From Sediminihabitans luteus (GTDB taxonomy: Bacteria > Actinomycetota > Actinomycetes > Actinomycetales > Cellulomonadaceae): a DNA stretch of 64,000 nt. Location: assembly GCF_002797595.1 (NCBI RefSeq), contig NZ_PGFE01000002.1:248001-312000 (forward strand), read 5' to 3'. A model generated the notes under the pieces. That model saw only the letters and a program-made list of their open reading frames with translations, did not search any database and had not been told where the DNA came from. Shown here in pieces: positions 1-7,518 of the stretch. Position 1 is the first letter of the stretch, and each line of letters starts with the position of its first letter. The position numbers were made by a program, and so were the translations under genes.

Positions 1-95
1 TCGCGGCCTTCGCCCGTGCCCGCGACATCGTCATCGTCCAGCACCCGAGCGAGCCCGCCGCGGTCACGCGGTTGTACGCCGCCGTCCCCGCATGA
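1..95 (+). CDS. 3' end of an unidentified gene (partial)
   Basis: Thirty codons in frame 3 run from the window edge to a TGA at 93-95. The visible tail contains a hydrophobic strand-like stretch (DIVIVQHP) and ends YAAVPA. It lies 45 bp upstream of the sensor-kinase start on the same strand. I do not recognise the family from this fragment, and nothing in it allows a function to be proposed. Confidence 0.5.
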   Translation, partial: AAFARARDIVIVQHPSEPAAVTRLYAAVPA

Positions 96-127
96 GGACG
101 ACGCGGCGCCGGGAGCCGTCGGCGCCG

Positions 128-133
128 TACCGT
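128..133 (+). promoter_or_regulatory. -10 element for leaderless kinase mRNA
   Basis: TACCGT is followed by 7 nt and then the GTG at 141, with no Shine-Dalgarno sequence. This places the transcription start at or next to the start codon and supports the GTG over the in-frame ATG at 171. Confidence 0.6.
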
Positions 134-140
134 ATGGCCC

Positions 141-1403
141 GTGAACGTCGAGAGCCCGGCGCGTGAGCCGATGATCACCCGTCGCAGGTCCCGTGCGGGG
201 GTGACCGCCCCGCGCGCACGGCGTCGTCAGTCGCTCGGCATCCTCGGCCCGACCCTCGGGGCCATCTGGATCGGGTTCATGCTCGAGCCGTGGCTCGTGG
301 TGTGGGCCTCGCCGCCGGGCGTCGGCCGCACCGTGGGTCTCGTCGCGGTCGCGCTGACCGTCGTGGGTTACGTCGCGTGCCTCTACGGCACGCGCACGTA
401 CGACGTCGACCCGCGGGCCGCGTGGGTGTTCCTCGTGCTGTTCGCGCTGTGCGTCGCGCTGACCTCGATCCGTGCGCAGGAGCACGCGTTCGAGGGGCTG
501 GTGTTCCTCAACGTGTGCGCGATCTTCCTCTTCCGGTCCCCGCTCGCGCTCGTCGTCGCGGGCGTGAGCGCGACCGTGACCGTCGTGGTCCCGCTCGTCG
601 TCGGCTGGGACTCGGCGGGCAACATCGTCATGATCATCGTCTTCACGAGTGCCGCGGTCTACGCGTTCATGGGGCTCGTCGAGGCGAACCGTCAGCTCGC
701 GGACGCGCAGGACGAGGTCGCGACGCTCGCCGCGACGCACGAGCGCGAGCGGCTCGCCCGCGACATGCACGACGTGCTCGGGCACTCGCTGACCGTGATC
801 GCGGTCAAGGCGGACCTCGCGACGCGCATGCTCCGCGCCGACCCGGAGCGCGGCGCCGCCGAGGTCGCCGAGATCCAGTCCCTCGCGCGCACCGCGCTCT
901 CCGACGTGCGCGGCATGATCGCGCACGCCCGGCACGTCACCCTCGGGGCGGAGCTCGCGAACTGCCGGGCCGTGCTCGACTCCGCGGGCGTCGAGGCCGA
1001 CCTGCCGGGGGCGATCGACATCGTGCCCGACGAGCACCGCGAGCTGTTCGCGTGGGTCGTGCGCGAGGGCACCACGAACGTGCTCCGGCACGCGCACGCC
1101 TCACGCGTGCGCGTGACCCTCGCCCGGGACGGCGTGGTCGTCGAGGACGACGGCCGCGGCTGGGCCGGCGGGAAGGGATCGGGGCTCCTCGGGCTCTCGG
1201 AGCGTGCGCGCGCGGCGGGGGCGACCGTCGTGACCGGGCGCAGCCCGCTCGGTGGTTTCCGTCTCGCGGTCACGCTCGACCCGTGCCAGCACCTGGGGCG
1301 CCCCGGCCCGCGCCCGACGTCGAAGACCCGCGGAACGTCCCGCCAGACCTCTCCCACCGATGACCGTCGCACCGAACCGGTGCTCCTGGAAGGCTCCTCG
1401 TGA
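141..1403 (+). CDS. DesK/NarX-type sensor histidine kinase
   Basis: Membrane sensor kinase, 420 aa. Hydrophobic segments fill roughly residues 35-180 (about five or six membrane passes). A short linker leads to a HisKA_3 dimerisation box with the phospho-acceptor His at about residue 210 (LARDMHDVLGHSL). A HATPase_c domain follows (N-box around TTNVLRHAHAS at 311-321, G1 box EDDGRGW near 335-341, GLLGLSERA near 348). The last 40 residues are polar and probably disordered. The gene overlaps the response regulator by 4 bp (GTGA), so the two are translationally coupled and form a two-component pair. The signal sensed cannot be read from the sequence. Confidence 0.9.
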   Translation: MNVESPAREPMITRRRSRAGVTAPRARRRQSLGILGPTLGAIWIGFMLEPWLVVWASPPGVGRTVGLVAVALTVVGYVACLYGTRTYDVDPRAAWVFLVLFALCVALTSIRAQEHAFEGLVFLNVCAIFLFRSPLALVVAGVSATVTVVVPLVVGWDSAGNIVMIIVFTSAAVYAFMGLVEANRQLADAQDEVATLAATHERERLARDMHDVLGHSLTVIAVKADLATRMLRADPERGAAEVAEIQSLARTALSDVRGMIAHARHVTLGAELANCRAVLDSAGVEADLPGAIDIVPDEHRELFAWVVREGTTNVLRHAHASRVRVTLARDGVVVEDDGRGWAGGKGSGLLGLSERARAAGATVVTGRSPLGGFRLAVTLDPCQHLGRPGPRPTSKTRGTSRQTSPTDDRRTEPVLLEGSS

Positions 1404-2014
1404 CCGATCCCATCCGGCTCCTGATCGCTGACGATCAGGGCCTCGTGCGCGGTGCGCTCGCCGCGCTGCTCGACCTCGAACCCGATCTCGAGGTCGTCGC
1501 GCAGGCGGCGAGCGGCAGCGCGGTCGTGGCCGCCGCCCGCGCGAATCGATGCGACGTGGCGCTGCTCGACGTCGAGATGCCGGGCATGGACGGCATCGAG
1601 GCGGCGGCGGCGCTGCGCGCCGAGGTGCCGACGTGCCGTGCGCTCATCGTCACGACGTTCGGCCGCCCCGGCTACCTGCGGCGGGCCCTCGACGCCGGGG
1701 CGAGCGGGTTCGTGGTCAAGGACACCCCGGCCGAGCAGCTCGCGGACGCGGTGCGCCGCGTGCACGCGGGCCTGCGGGTCGTCGACCCCGAGCTCGCGGT
1801 CGAGTCCCTGGCGGTCGGCACGAGCCCGTTGACGGACCGCGAGCGCTCGGTGCTGCTCGAGGCGTCGACGGGCGGGACGGTCGCGGACATCGCGGCCGCG
1901 ACGTTCCTGTCGGAGGGCACGGTGCGCAACTACCTGTCGGCCGCGATCGGCAAGACGAACGCGCGCACGCGGGCCGAGGCGGTCCGGATCGCGCAGGAGC
2001 ACGGCTGGCTCTGA
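1400..2014 (+). CDS. NarL/FixJ-family response regulator
   Basis: Cytoplasmic DNA-binding partner of the upstream kinase, 204 aa. The receiver domain has the acidic pair D11-D12, phospho-acceptor Asp at about 57 (ALLDVEMPGMDG) and the conserved Lys near 107 (GFVVKDTP). A LuxR-type helix-turn-helix covers roughly residues 140-200 (LTDRERSVLLE ... TVRNYLSAAIGKT). The GTG start overlaps the kinase stop. Targets are unknown; such DesR-like regulators often control neighbouring transporter or lipid genes, and the gene upstream is cut by the window edge. Confidence 0.92.
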   Translation: MTDPIRLLIADDQGLVRGALAALLDLEPDLEVVAQAASGSAVVAAARANRCDVALLDVEMPGMDGIEAAAALRAEVPTCRALIVTTFGRPGYLRRALDAGASGFVVKDTPAEQLADAVRRVHAGLRVVDPELAVESLAVGTSPLTDRERSVLLEASTGGTVADIAAATFLSEGTVRNYLSAAIGKTNARTRAEAVRIAQEHGWL

Positions 2015-2045
2015 CCCACCACGGCGCGGGTGGGAGAATGGGGGC

Positions 2046-3194
2046 GTGAGCCTCCTTCCCCCGCTGCAGATCGGCCAGTACACGATCGACACGCCCGTCG
2101 AGCTCGCCCCCATGGCCGGCGTGACGAACCGCGCGTTCCGGAGCCTGTGCCGCGAGCACGGCGGCGGCATGTTCGTCGCCGAGATGGTCACGTCGCGCGC
2201 GCTCGTGGAGCGCAACACCGAGTCGCTGCGGATCGTCTCGTTCGACGAGGACGAGTCGCCCCGCTCGGCGCAGGTGTACGGGGTGGACCCGGCGACCGTC
2301 GGCGCGGCGGTCAAGATCCTCGCGAGCGAGGACCTCGCCGACCACGTCGACCTGAACTTCGGCTGCCCGGTGCCCAAGGTCACGCGCAAGGGCGGGGGCG
2401 CCGTCCTGCCCTGGAAGCGGGACCTGTTCACGTCGATCGTCAAGGCCGCGGTCGACGCGGCCCGGCCGTACGACGTCCCCGTGACGATCAAGATGCGCAA
2501 GGGCATCGACGACGACCACCTGACGTACCTCGAGGCAGGTCTCATCGCGCAGGACGCCGGGGTGGCCGCGGTCGCGCTGCACGCGCGCACCGCCGCCGAC
2601 TACTACAGCGGCACGGCCGACTGGTCGTCGATCGCGCGCCTGAAGGAGACCGTCAAGCACGTCCCGGTGCTCGGCAACGGCGACATCTGGTCGGCAGAGG
2701 ACGCGGTGCGCATGGTCACCGAGACCGGCTGCGACGGCGTCGTCGTCGGGCGCGGCTGCCAGGGCAGGCCGTGGCTCTTCGCCGACCTGCAGGCCGCGTT
2801 CGAAGGGCGCGCGGACCGGGTGACGCCCGGGCTGGCGTACGTCGCCGAGACGATCTACCGGCACGGCGAGCTCATGGTCGAGTACTTCGAGGACGAGTCG
2901 AAGGGGTGCCGTGACCTGCGCAAGCACATGGCCTGGTACCTCAAGGGTTACGCGGTGGGCGGTGACGCGCGGCGCGCGCTCGCGATGGTGTCCTCGCTCG
3001 ACGAGCTGCGCACGCTGCTCGACGGTCTCGACCACGACGCGCCGTACCCGGGGCACGACGCGGAGGGTCCGCGCGGGCGTGCGGGTTCGCCCAAGAAGCC
3101 GCACCTGCCCTACGGGTGGCTCGACTCGCGCGAGCTCGACGCCGAGTTCGCGGAGTCGCTGCGCGAGGCCGAGCTGAGCGTCTCGGGCGGCTGA
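2046..3194 (+). CDS. dusB: tRNA-dihydrouridine synthase
   Basis: FMN/NADPH-dependent enzyme reducing uridines in the tRNA D-loop, 382 aa. The TIM-barrel start PMAGVTNRAFR (residues 22-32) is followed by the signature NFGCPVPKVTRKGGGA with the catalytic Cys at about 107. FMN-binding strands include VTIKMRKG, LHARTAADYY, GNGDIWS and GVVVGRGCQGRPW. The C-terminal helical domain contains a KHMAWYLKGY motif. The length fits the Dus family. The GTG start at 2046 is preceded by GAGAAT at the spacing seen for leaderless genes here. The gene converges on the alpha-glucosidase, whose end is tandemly repeated in between. Confidence 0.93.
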   Translation: MSLLPPLQIGQYTIDTPVELAPMAGVTNRAFRSLCREHGGGMFVAEMVTSRALVERNTESLRIVSFDEDESPRSAQVYGVDPATVGAAVKILASEDLADHVDLNFGCPVPKVTRKGGGAVLPWKRDLFTSIVKAAVDAARPYDVPVTIKMRKGIDDDHLTYLEAGLIAQDAGVAAVALHARTAADYYSGTADWSSIARLKETVKHVPVLGNGDIWSAEDAVRMVTETGCDGVVVGRGCQGRPWLFADLQAAFEGRADRVTPGLAYVAETIYRHGELMVEYFEDESKGCRDLRKHMAWYLKGYAVGGDARRALAMVSSLDELRTLLDGLDHDAPYPGHDAEGPRGRAGSPKKPHLPYGWLDSRELDAEFAESLREAELSVSGG

Positions 3195-3201
3195 GCCTCC
3201 C

Positions 3202-3261
3202 TCAGGCCCGGAACCACACCGTCAGGCCCGGAACCACACCGTCAGGCCTGGAACCACACCG
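3202..3261. repeat. three 20-bp tandem copies of the alpha-glucosidase gene end
   Basis: The unit tcaggcccggaaccacaccg occurs at 3202-3221 and 3222-3241, and with one change (c to t) at 3242-3261. Read on the minus strand the last copy encodes the final residues VWFQA and the TGA of the alpha-glucosidase; the other two copies would encode VWFRA plus TGA. The period of 20 is not a multiple of three, so copies beyond the stop are not an in-frame extension. Confidence 0.9.
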
Positions 3262-5062
3262 TCGTGTCGGTCGGCACCCGCACCTGCGGGCGGCTCGACC
3301 GGTCCGCGACGGTCGGCCCCGACTCGACGAGCACGTGCGCGCCGCGCGGCAGCAGGACGGGCTCGGCGCCGAGGTTGGTCAGCACCACGACGTCCCCGTT
3401 GCGGTACGCCACGACGTCGGGCCAGCAGGCCCACGCGTCGACCCACGCGAGGTCGCCGTGCCCGAGCCCGTGCTCCCGCCGTGCGGCGAGCGCAGCCCGG
3501 TACGTCTCGAGGGTCGACCCGCGGACGCCGGTCTGCGCGTCGGCCGCGAGCGTGCCGTAGACCTCGGGCTGGGGTAGCCACGTCGCGGCGCTCGGCCCGA
3601 ACCCGAAGCCGGGTGCGTCGGCGACCCAGGGGAGCGGTACGCGGCAGCCGTCGCGGCCGATGTCCGCGCCGCCCGTGCGGTGGAACGACGGGTCCTGGCG
3701 CGCGTCGTCGGGCATGTTCGTGAAGTCCGGCAGGCCGAGCTCCTCGCCCTGGTAGAGGTACGCGCTGCCCGGCAGGCCGAGCAGCAGCAGGGTCGCGGCG
3801 CGGGCGCGGCGCAGGCCGAGCACCGGGTCGGGCTGCACGCCGTCGGGACGGATCCCGGCCGTGCCCTCGGGGGCGTCGGCCGGGTCGGCGAACCCCATGC
3901 GCGACGCGTGCCGCACCACGTCGTGGTTGGACAGCACCCAGGTCGTGGGGGCGCCCACGCCGTCCGACGTCTCGAGCGACTCGACGACGACGTCGCGCAG
4001 CGCGGGGGCCTCCCACGGGGCGAGCAGGAACGCGAAGTTGAAGGCCTGGTGCATCTCGTCGGGGCGCACGTAGCGCGCGAGGCGCTCCATCGGCTCGACC
4101 CAGGCCTCGGCGACGAGGCAGCGGTCGCCGGCGTACGCGTCGAGGACGCGGCGCCAGTCGCGGTAGATCTCGTGCACGCCGTCCTGGTCGAACATGGGGC
4201 CGTTGACCGAGGTGTCGGTGCCGGGCGGGACGTCCGCGGCGGGCAGCGCGGGTGCGGTGCCCGTGCGGGCGTCGTGGTGCGTGCCCTCGACCATCGAGAC
4301 CTTGCCCGCCCAGTCGGGCAGGCCCTCGGCCTTGACGAGACCGTGCGCGACGTCGACCCGGAACCCGTCGACGCCCCGGTCGAGCCAGAACCGCAGCACG
4401 TCCTCGAACTCGCTGCGCACCTGCGGGTTCGACCAGTCGAGGTCGGGCTGCGAGGAGTCGAACAGGTGCAGGTACCAGGGCGGGCCGAGCGGGCCGTCGT
4501 CGTCCGACGCGGGCAGGCGCGTCCAGGCGGGACCCCCGAAGATCGACTGCCAGTTGTTGGGTGGCACCGACCCGGTCGCACCCTTGCCGTCGCGGAACAC
4601 GTAGCGTGCGCGCTCGGGGCTGCCGGGCGCGGCGGCGAGCGCCGCCCGGAACCAGGCGTGCTGGTCGGAGGTGTGGTTGGGCACGAGGTCGACGATCACG
4701 CGCAGCCCGAGCGCGTGCGCGCGGGCGAGCAGCGCGTCGGCGTCCTCGAGCGTGCCGAACAGCGGGTCGACGTCGCGGTAGTCGGCGACGTCGTACCCGG
4801 CGTCCTTCTGCGGCGAGCGGTAGAACGGGGAGAGCCACACCGCGTCGACCCCGAGGTCCACGAGGTGGTCCAGGCGCGCGGTGATCCCCGGCAGGTCACC
4901 CATGCCGTCGCCGTCCGCGTCGGCGAACGACCGGGGGTACACCTGGTAGATCACCGCGTCGCGCCACCAGCGGGGGTCGGACGACGCGGCGTGCACGAGC
5001 GTCGTCGCGCGCAGCTCGGTCGTGCTCGGGTCCGTGTCCGGGGCGTGGTCCGTGGAGGTCAT
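3242..5062 (-). CDS. GH13 alpha-glucosidase (oligo-1,6-glucosidase type)
   Basis: Intracellular glycoside hydrolase acting on alpha-glucosides, 606 aa, no signal peptide. The alpha-amylase barrel begins with WWRDAVIYQVYPRSF. Visible GH13 regions are DLVPNHTSDQH (I), GFRVDVAH with the nucleophile at about D237 (II), VAEAWVE with the acid/base at about E319 (III) and LSNHDVVRH with the third Asp near 381 (IV). The QPDLDW motif near 206 is typical of the oligo-1,6-glucosidase/alpha-glucosidase subgroup. The frame stays open far upstream, but the ATG at 5062 with its leaderless -10 and family alignment mark the real start. Substrate (maltose, isomaltose, sucrose) is not decidable here. Confidence 0.93.
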   Translation of the reverse strand: MTSTDHAPDTDPSTTELRATTLVHAASSDPRWWRDAVIYQVYPRSFADADGDGMGDLPGITARLDHLVDLGVDAVWLSPFYRSPQKDAGYDVADYRDVDPLFGTLEDADALLARAHALGLRVIVDLVPNHTSDQHAWFRAALAAAPGSPERARYVFRDGKGATGSVPPNNWQSIFGGPAWTRLPASDDDGPLGPPWYLHLFDSSQPDLDWSNPQVRSEFEDVLRFWLDRGVDGFRVDVAHGLVKAEGLPDWAGKVSMVEGTHHDARTGTAPALPAADVPPGTDTSVNGPMFDQDGVHEIYRDWRRVLDAYAGDRCLVAEAWVEPMERLARYVRPDEMHQAFNFAFLLAPWEAPALRDVVVESLETSDGVGAPTTWVLSNHDVVRHASRMGFADPADAPEGTAGIRPDGVQPDPVLGLRRARAATLLLLGLPGSAYLYQGEELGLPDFTNMPDDARQDPSFHRTGGADIGRDGCRVPLPWVADAPGFGFGPSAATWLPQPEVYGTLAADAQTGVRGSTLETYRAALAARREHGLGHGDLAWVDAWACWPDVVAYRNGDVVVLTNLGAEPVLLPRGAHVLVESGPTVADRSSRPQVRVPTDTTVWFQA

Positions 5063-5069
5063 GCCTGTG

Positions 5070-5075
5070 AGTCTA
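5070..5075 (-). promoter_or_regulatory. -10 element for leaderless alpha-glucosidase mRNA
   Basis: Minus-strand TAGACT ends 7 nt before the ATG at 5062 and no Shine-Dalgarno is present. The hexamer overlaps the start of the purine-rich ribosome site of the divergent phosphoesterase gene. Confidence 0.6.
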
Positions 5076-5092
5076 AGGAAGGATGCGTGGTC

Positions 5093-6115
5093 ATGACCCT
5101 CGACCGGCTCGCGCTGATCTCGGACGTCCACGGCAACCTGACCGCGCTCGAGGCGGTGCTCGACGACATCGCGTCGCGCGGCATCACCCGGGTCCTCGGT
5201 CTCGGGGACGCGATCGGCAAGGGGCCGCGGGGGAGCGCGGTCGTCGACCGTCTCCAGGAGGTGTGCGAGGTCTGCGTGCGCGGGAACTGGGAGGACTTCC
5301 TGCCCGTGATGCAGGACCCGTCGCCCGAGTTCGCCTGGTGGCTCGCCGACCTGCGGCCCGACCAGCGTGTGTGGGTGCGGTCGCTCCCGCTGAGCCACGA
5401 CCTGCTCCTGAGCGGTCGGCGCGTGCGGCTCCTGCACGCCTCCGCGCGCAGCGTGTACAGCAAGCTCTTCTTCCGGGACGTGCGCGAGGGCTTCGACGGC
5501 ATGTTCGCCACGACCGAGCTCACGGGTGACGGGCCGACGCCCGACGTCGTCGTCTACGGGGACGTGCACGACGCGTTCGTGCGGACCTCGCGCGGGCGCA
5601 CCCTGATCAACGTCGGCAGCGTCGGCAACCCGCTCGACGAGCCCGTGCCCTCCTACGTCGTGCTCGAGGGCGTCGCCGACTCGCCCGACCGCGGGCCGTT
5701 CTCGGTCCAGGTCGTGCGCGTGCCGTACGACGTCGAGGCCGAGATCGCCGTCGCCCACGCGCTCGGCATGCCGCAGGTCGGCCCGTGGGAGGTCGAGCTG
5801 CGCACGGGCGTCTACCGGGGCCTGCAGGCGTCCGTCGCGCCTGCGGAGCAGGTCCCCGACCCGCACGTGAGGCTCGAGGCCTACGGGCGAGCGCTCTTCA
5901 GCCGACTCACCGACGACACGAACCTGACCGTCAGGGTCCTTCCCGACGGTCTCGGCGTCTGCGTGGTCCACGCCGTCCGCGGAGGCGGCACGATCTTCGT
6001 GGCGCACGACCGGTCGGTGCTGTACGTCGCGTCGTCCATGGACTTCGAGCGAGGCCTCGCGGCGTTCCGTTCGGGCTCCCGGACGCCGCGCGAGAAGTTC
6101 GACGTCACACGGTAG
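5093..6115 (+). CDS. calcineurin-like metallophosphoesterase
   Basis: 340 aa with the phosphodiesterase signature motifs in order: DVHGN near residue 10, GLGDAIGKGP near 36, GNWED near 65, HAS near 118, GDVHDAFV near 150 and NVGSVGNPLD near 170. These bind a dinuclear metal centre. The YfcE/MJ0936-like core occupies about the first 220 residues; a further C-terminal region of about 120 residues (from about 220) is unassigned. ATG at 5093 lies 10 nt after AAGGAAGG; an in-frame GTG at 5087 is a less well-spaced alternative. Transcribed divergently from the alpha-glucosidase. Substrate unknown. Confidence 0.85.
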   Translation: MTLDRLALISDVHGNLTALEAVLDDIASRGITRVLGLGDAIGKGPRGSAVVDRLQEVCEVCVRGNWEDFLPVMQDPSPEFAWWLADLRPDQRVWVRSLPLSHDLLLSGRRVRLLHASARSVYSKLFFRDVREGFDGMFATTELTGDGPTPDVVVYGDVHDAFVRTSRGRTLINVGSVGNPLDEPVPSYVVLEGVADSPDRGPFSVQVVRVPYDVEAEIAVAHALGMPQVGPWEVELRTGVYRGLQASVAPAEQVPDPHVRLEAYGRALFSRLTDDTNLTVRVLPDGLGVCVVHAVRGGGTIFVAHDRSVLYVASSMDFERGLAAFRSGSRTPREKFDVTR

Positions 6116-6162
6116 CCGGTCCCGTGCGGCGTCGAGCGAAGGAGGGGGCGCACCCGCTCCTC

Positions 6163-6168
6163 TAGGGT
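6163..6168 (+). promoter_or_regulatory. -10 element for leaderless dgt mRNA
   Basis: TAGGGT is followed by 7 nt and the GTG at 6176. It argues for that GTG rather than the in-frame GTG at 6167, which overlaps the hexamer. Confidence 0.6.
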
Positions 6169-6175
6169 GGGTGCC

Positions 6176-7501
6176 GTGACCACGGCCAGCACGCCCCCGC
6201 GCGGCGGGTACAGCGACGCCGACCAGCAGCGCTGGTCGGCCGAACCCCCCAAGAGCAAGGCCCGCACGCCCTTCGAGCGCGACCGCGCGCGCATCGTCCA
6301 CTCGTCCGCGCTGCGCCGCCTCGGGGCCAAGACGCAGGTGCTCGGCCCGGGCAGCGACGACTTCGTGCGCACCCGGCTCACGCACACCCTCGAGGTCGCG
6401 CAGGTCGGCCGCGAGATCGGCAAGGGGCTGGGCTGCGACCCCGACGTCGTCGACACCGCGTGCCTCGCGCACGACCTCGGGCACCCGCCGTTCGGGCACA
6501 ACGGCGAACGGGCGCTCGCTGACGTCGCGGTCGACGTCGGCGGGTTCGAGGGCAACGCCCAGACGCTGCGCCTGCTCACGCGCCTCGAGCCCAAGGTGTT
6601 CACGACCGAGGGCACGCCCGCGGGGCTCAACCTCACGCGGGCCTCGCTCGACGCGAGCGTCAAGTACCCGTGGGCGCGCGGGCAGGGCCCCGTGCGCACC
6701 GACGGCGGGCCGACCCACAAGTTCGGGGTCTACGCCGACGACCAGCCGGTCTTCGCGTGGCTGCGCGAGGGCGCCCCCGAGGGCGTCAAGTGCATGGAGG
6801 CGCAGGTCATGGACCTCGCCGACGACATCTCGTACTCGGTGCACGACGTCGAGGACGCCGTGGTCGGCGGCCGGATCGACCTGAGCCTGCTCGACGTCGC
6901 CGAAGAGCGCGCGCGCATCGCCGCCGCGGTGCACGCCTGGTACGGGCGCAAGCACGACGCCGCGGCGCTCGACGCGGCGCTGCTGCGCCTGCGGGCCACG
7001 GGCGACCTCGTGGTCGGCTTCGACGGCTCGCGGCGCGCCCTGGCGCGGCTCAAGGACGCCACGAGCCAGCTCATCGGCCGGTTCAGCGGCGCGGCGCACG
7101 ACGCGACGCGCGCCGAGCACGGCGACGGCCCGCTCACGCGGTACGGCGCGCGCCTCGTGGTGCCCGACGAGACCGACGCCGAGATCCTCGCGCTCAAGGG
7201 CATCGCGGTCGCGTACGTCATGGCGCCGCGCGAGCAGGAGCCGATCTACCAGCGCCAGCGCACCATCGTGCGCGAGCTCGTCGAGGTGCTGTGCGAGCAG
7301 GCGCCCGCGGCGCTCGAGGGGTCGTTCGCGGCCGACTGGGCCGCCGCGGACGACGACGCGGCCCGCATGCGCGTCGTCGTCGACCAGGTTGCGGCGCTGA
7401 CCGACCTGAGCGCGATCGCGCTGCACCGCAGGCTCGTCGGCCCACGGCCCGGGACGGACGCCGCGGCGCCGTCCACGGGCCCGGGCGTCGGGTCGCGCTG
7501 A
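6176..7501 (+). CDS. dgt: deoxyguanosinetriphosphate triphosphohydrolase-like HD protein
   Basis: Hydrolyses dNTPs to deoxynucleoside and triphosphate and so balances precursor pools, 441 aa. Metal-binding HD motifs are visible: RLTHTLEVAQ near residue 66, AHDLGHPPFGHNGE near 98-111, and the later MDLADDISYSVHD near 213. The N-terminal RIVHSSALRRLGAKTQV is the dGTPase family signature. The C-terminus carries an Ala/Gly/Pro-rich tail. It lies 17 bp upstream of dnaG on the same strand, a pairing common in actinobacteria. The start was set by the TAGGGT hexamer. Confidence 0.92.
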   Translation: MTTASTPPRGGYSDADQQRWSAEPPKSKARTPFERDRARIVHSSALRRLGAKTQVLGPGSDDFVRTRLTHTLEVAQVGREIGKGLGCDPDVVDTACLAHDLGHPPFGHNGERALADVAVDVGGFEGNAQTLRLLTRLEPKVFTTEGTPAGLNLTRASLDASVKYPWARGQGPVRTDGGPTHKFGVYADDQPVFAWLREGAPEGVKCMEAQVMDLADDISYSVHDVEDAVVGGRIDLSLLDVAEERARIAAAVHAWYGRKHDAAALDAALLRLRATGDLVVGFDGSRRALARLKDATSQLIGRFSGAAHDATRAEHGDGPLTRYGARLVVPDETDAEILALKGIAVAYVMAPREQEPIYQRQRTIVRELVEVLCEQAPAALEGSFAADWAAADDDAARMRVVVDQVAALTDLSAIALHRRLVGPRPGTDAAAPSTGPGVGSR

Positions 7502-7506
7502 GCGCC

Positions 7507-7512
7507 TAGACT
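7507..7512 (+). promoter_or_regulatory. -10 element for leaderless dnaG mRNA
   Basis: TAGACT is followed by 6 nt (cgcccc) and the GTG at 7519. It lies 5 bp after the dgt stop, so dnaG can be transcribed separately from dgt. Confidence 0.6.
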
Positions 7513-7518
7513 CGCCCC

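Noticed and set aside
3242-7426. A 1394-codon open frame on the minus strand
   Set aside because: Only the first 606 codons (to 5062) encode the alpha-glucosidase; the rest is antisense to the phosphoesterase and dgt and lacks stops because of high GC.
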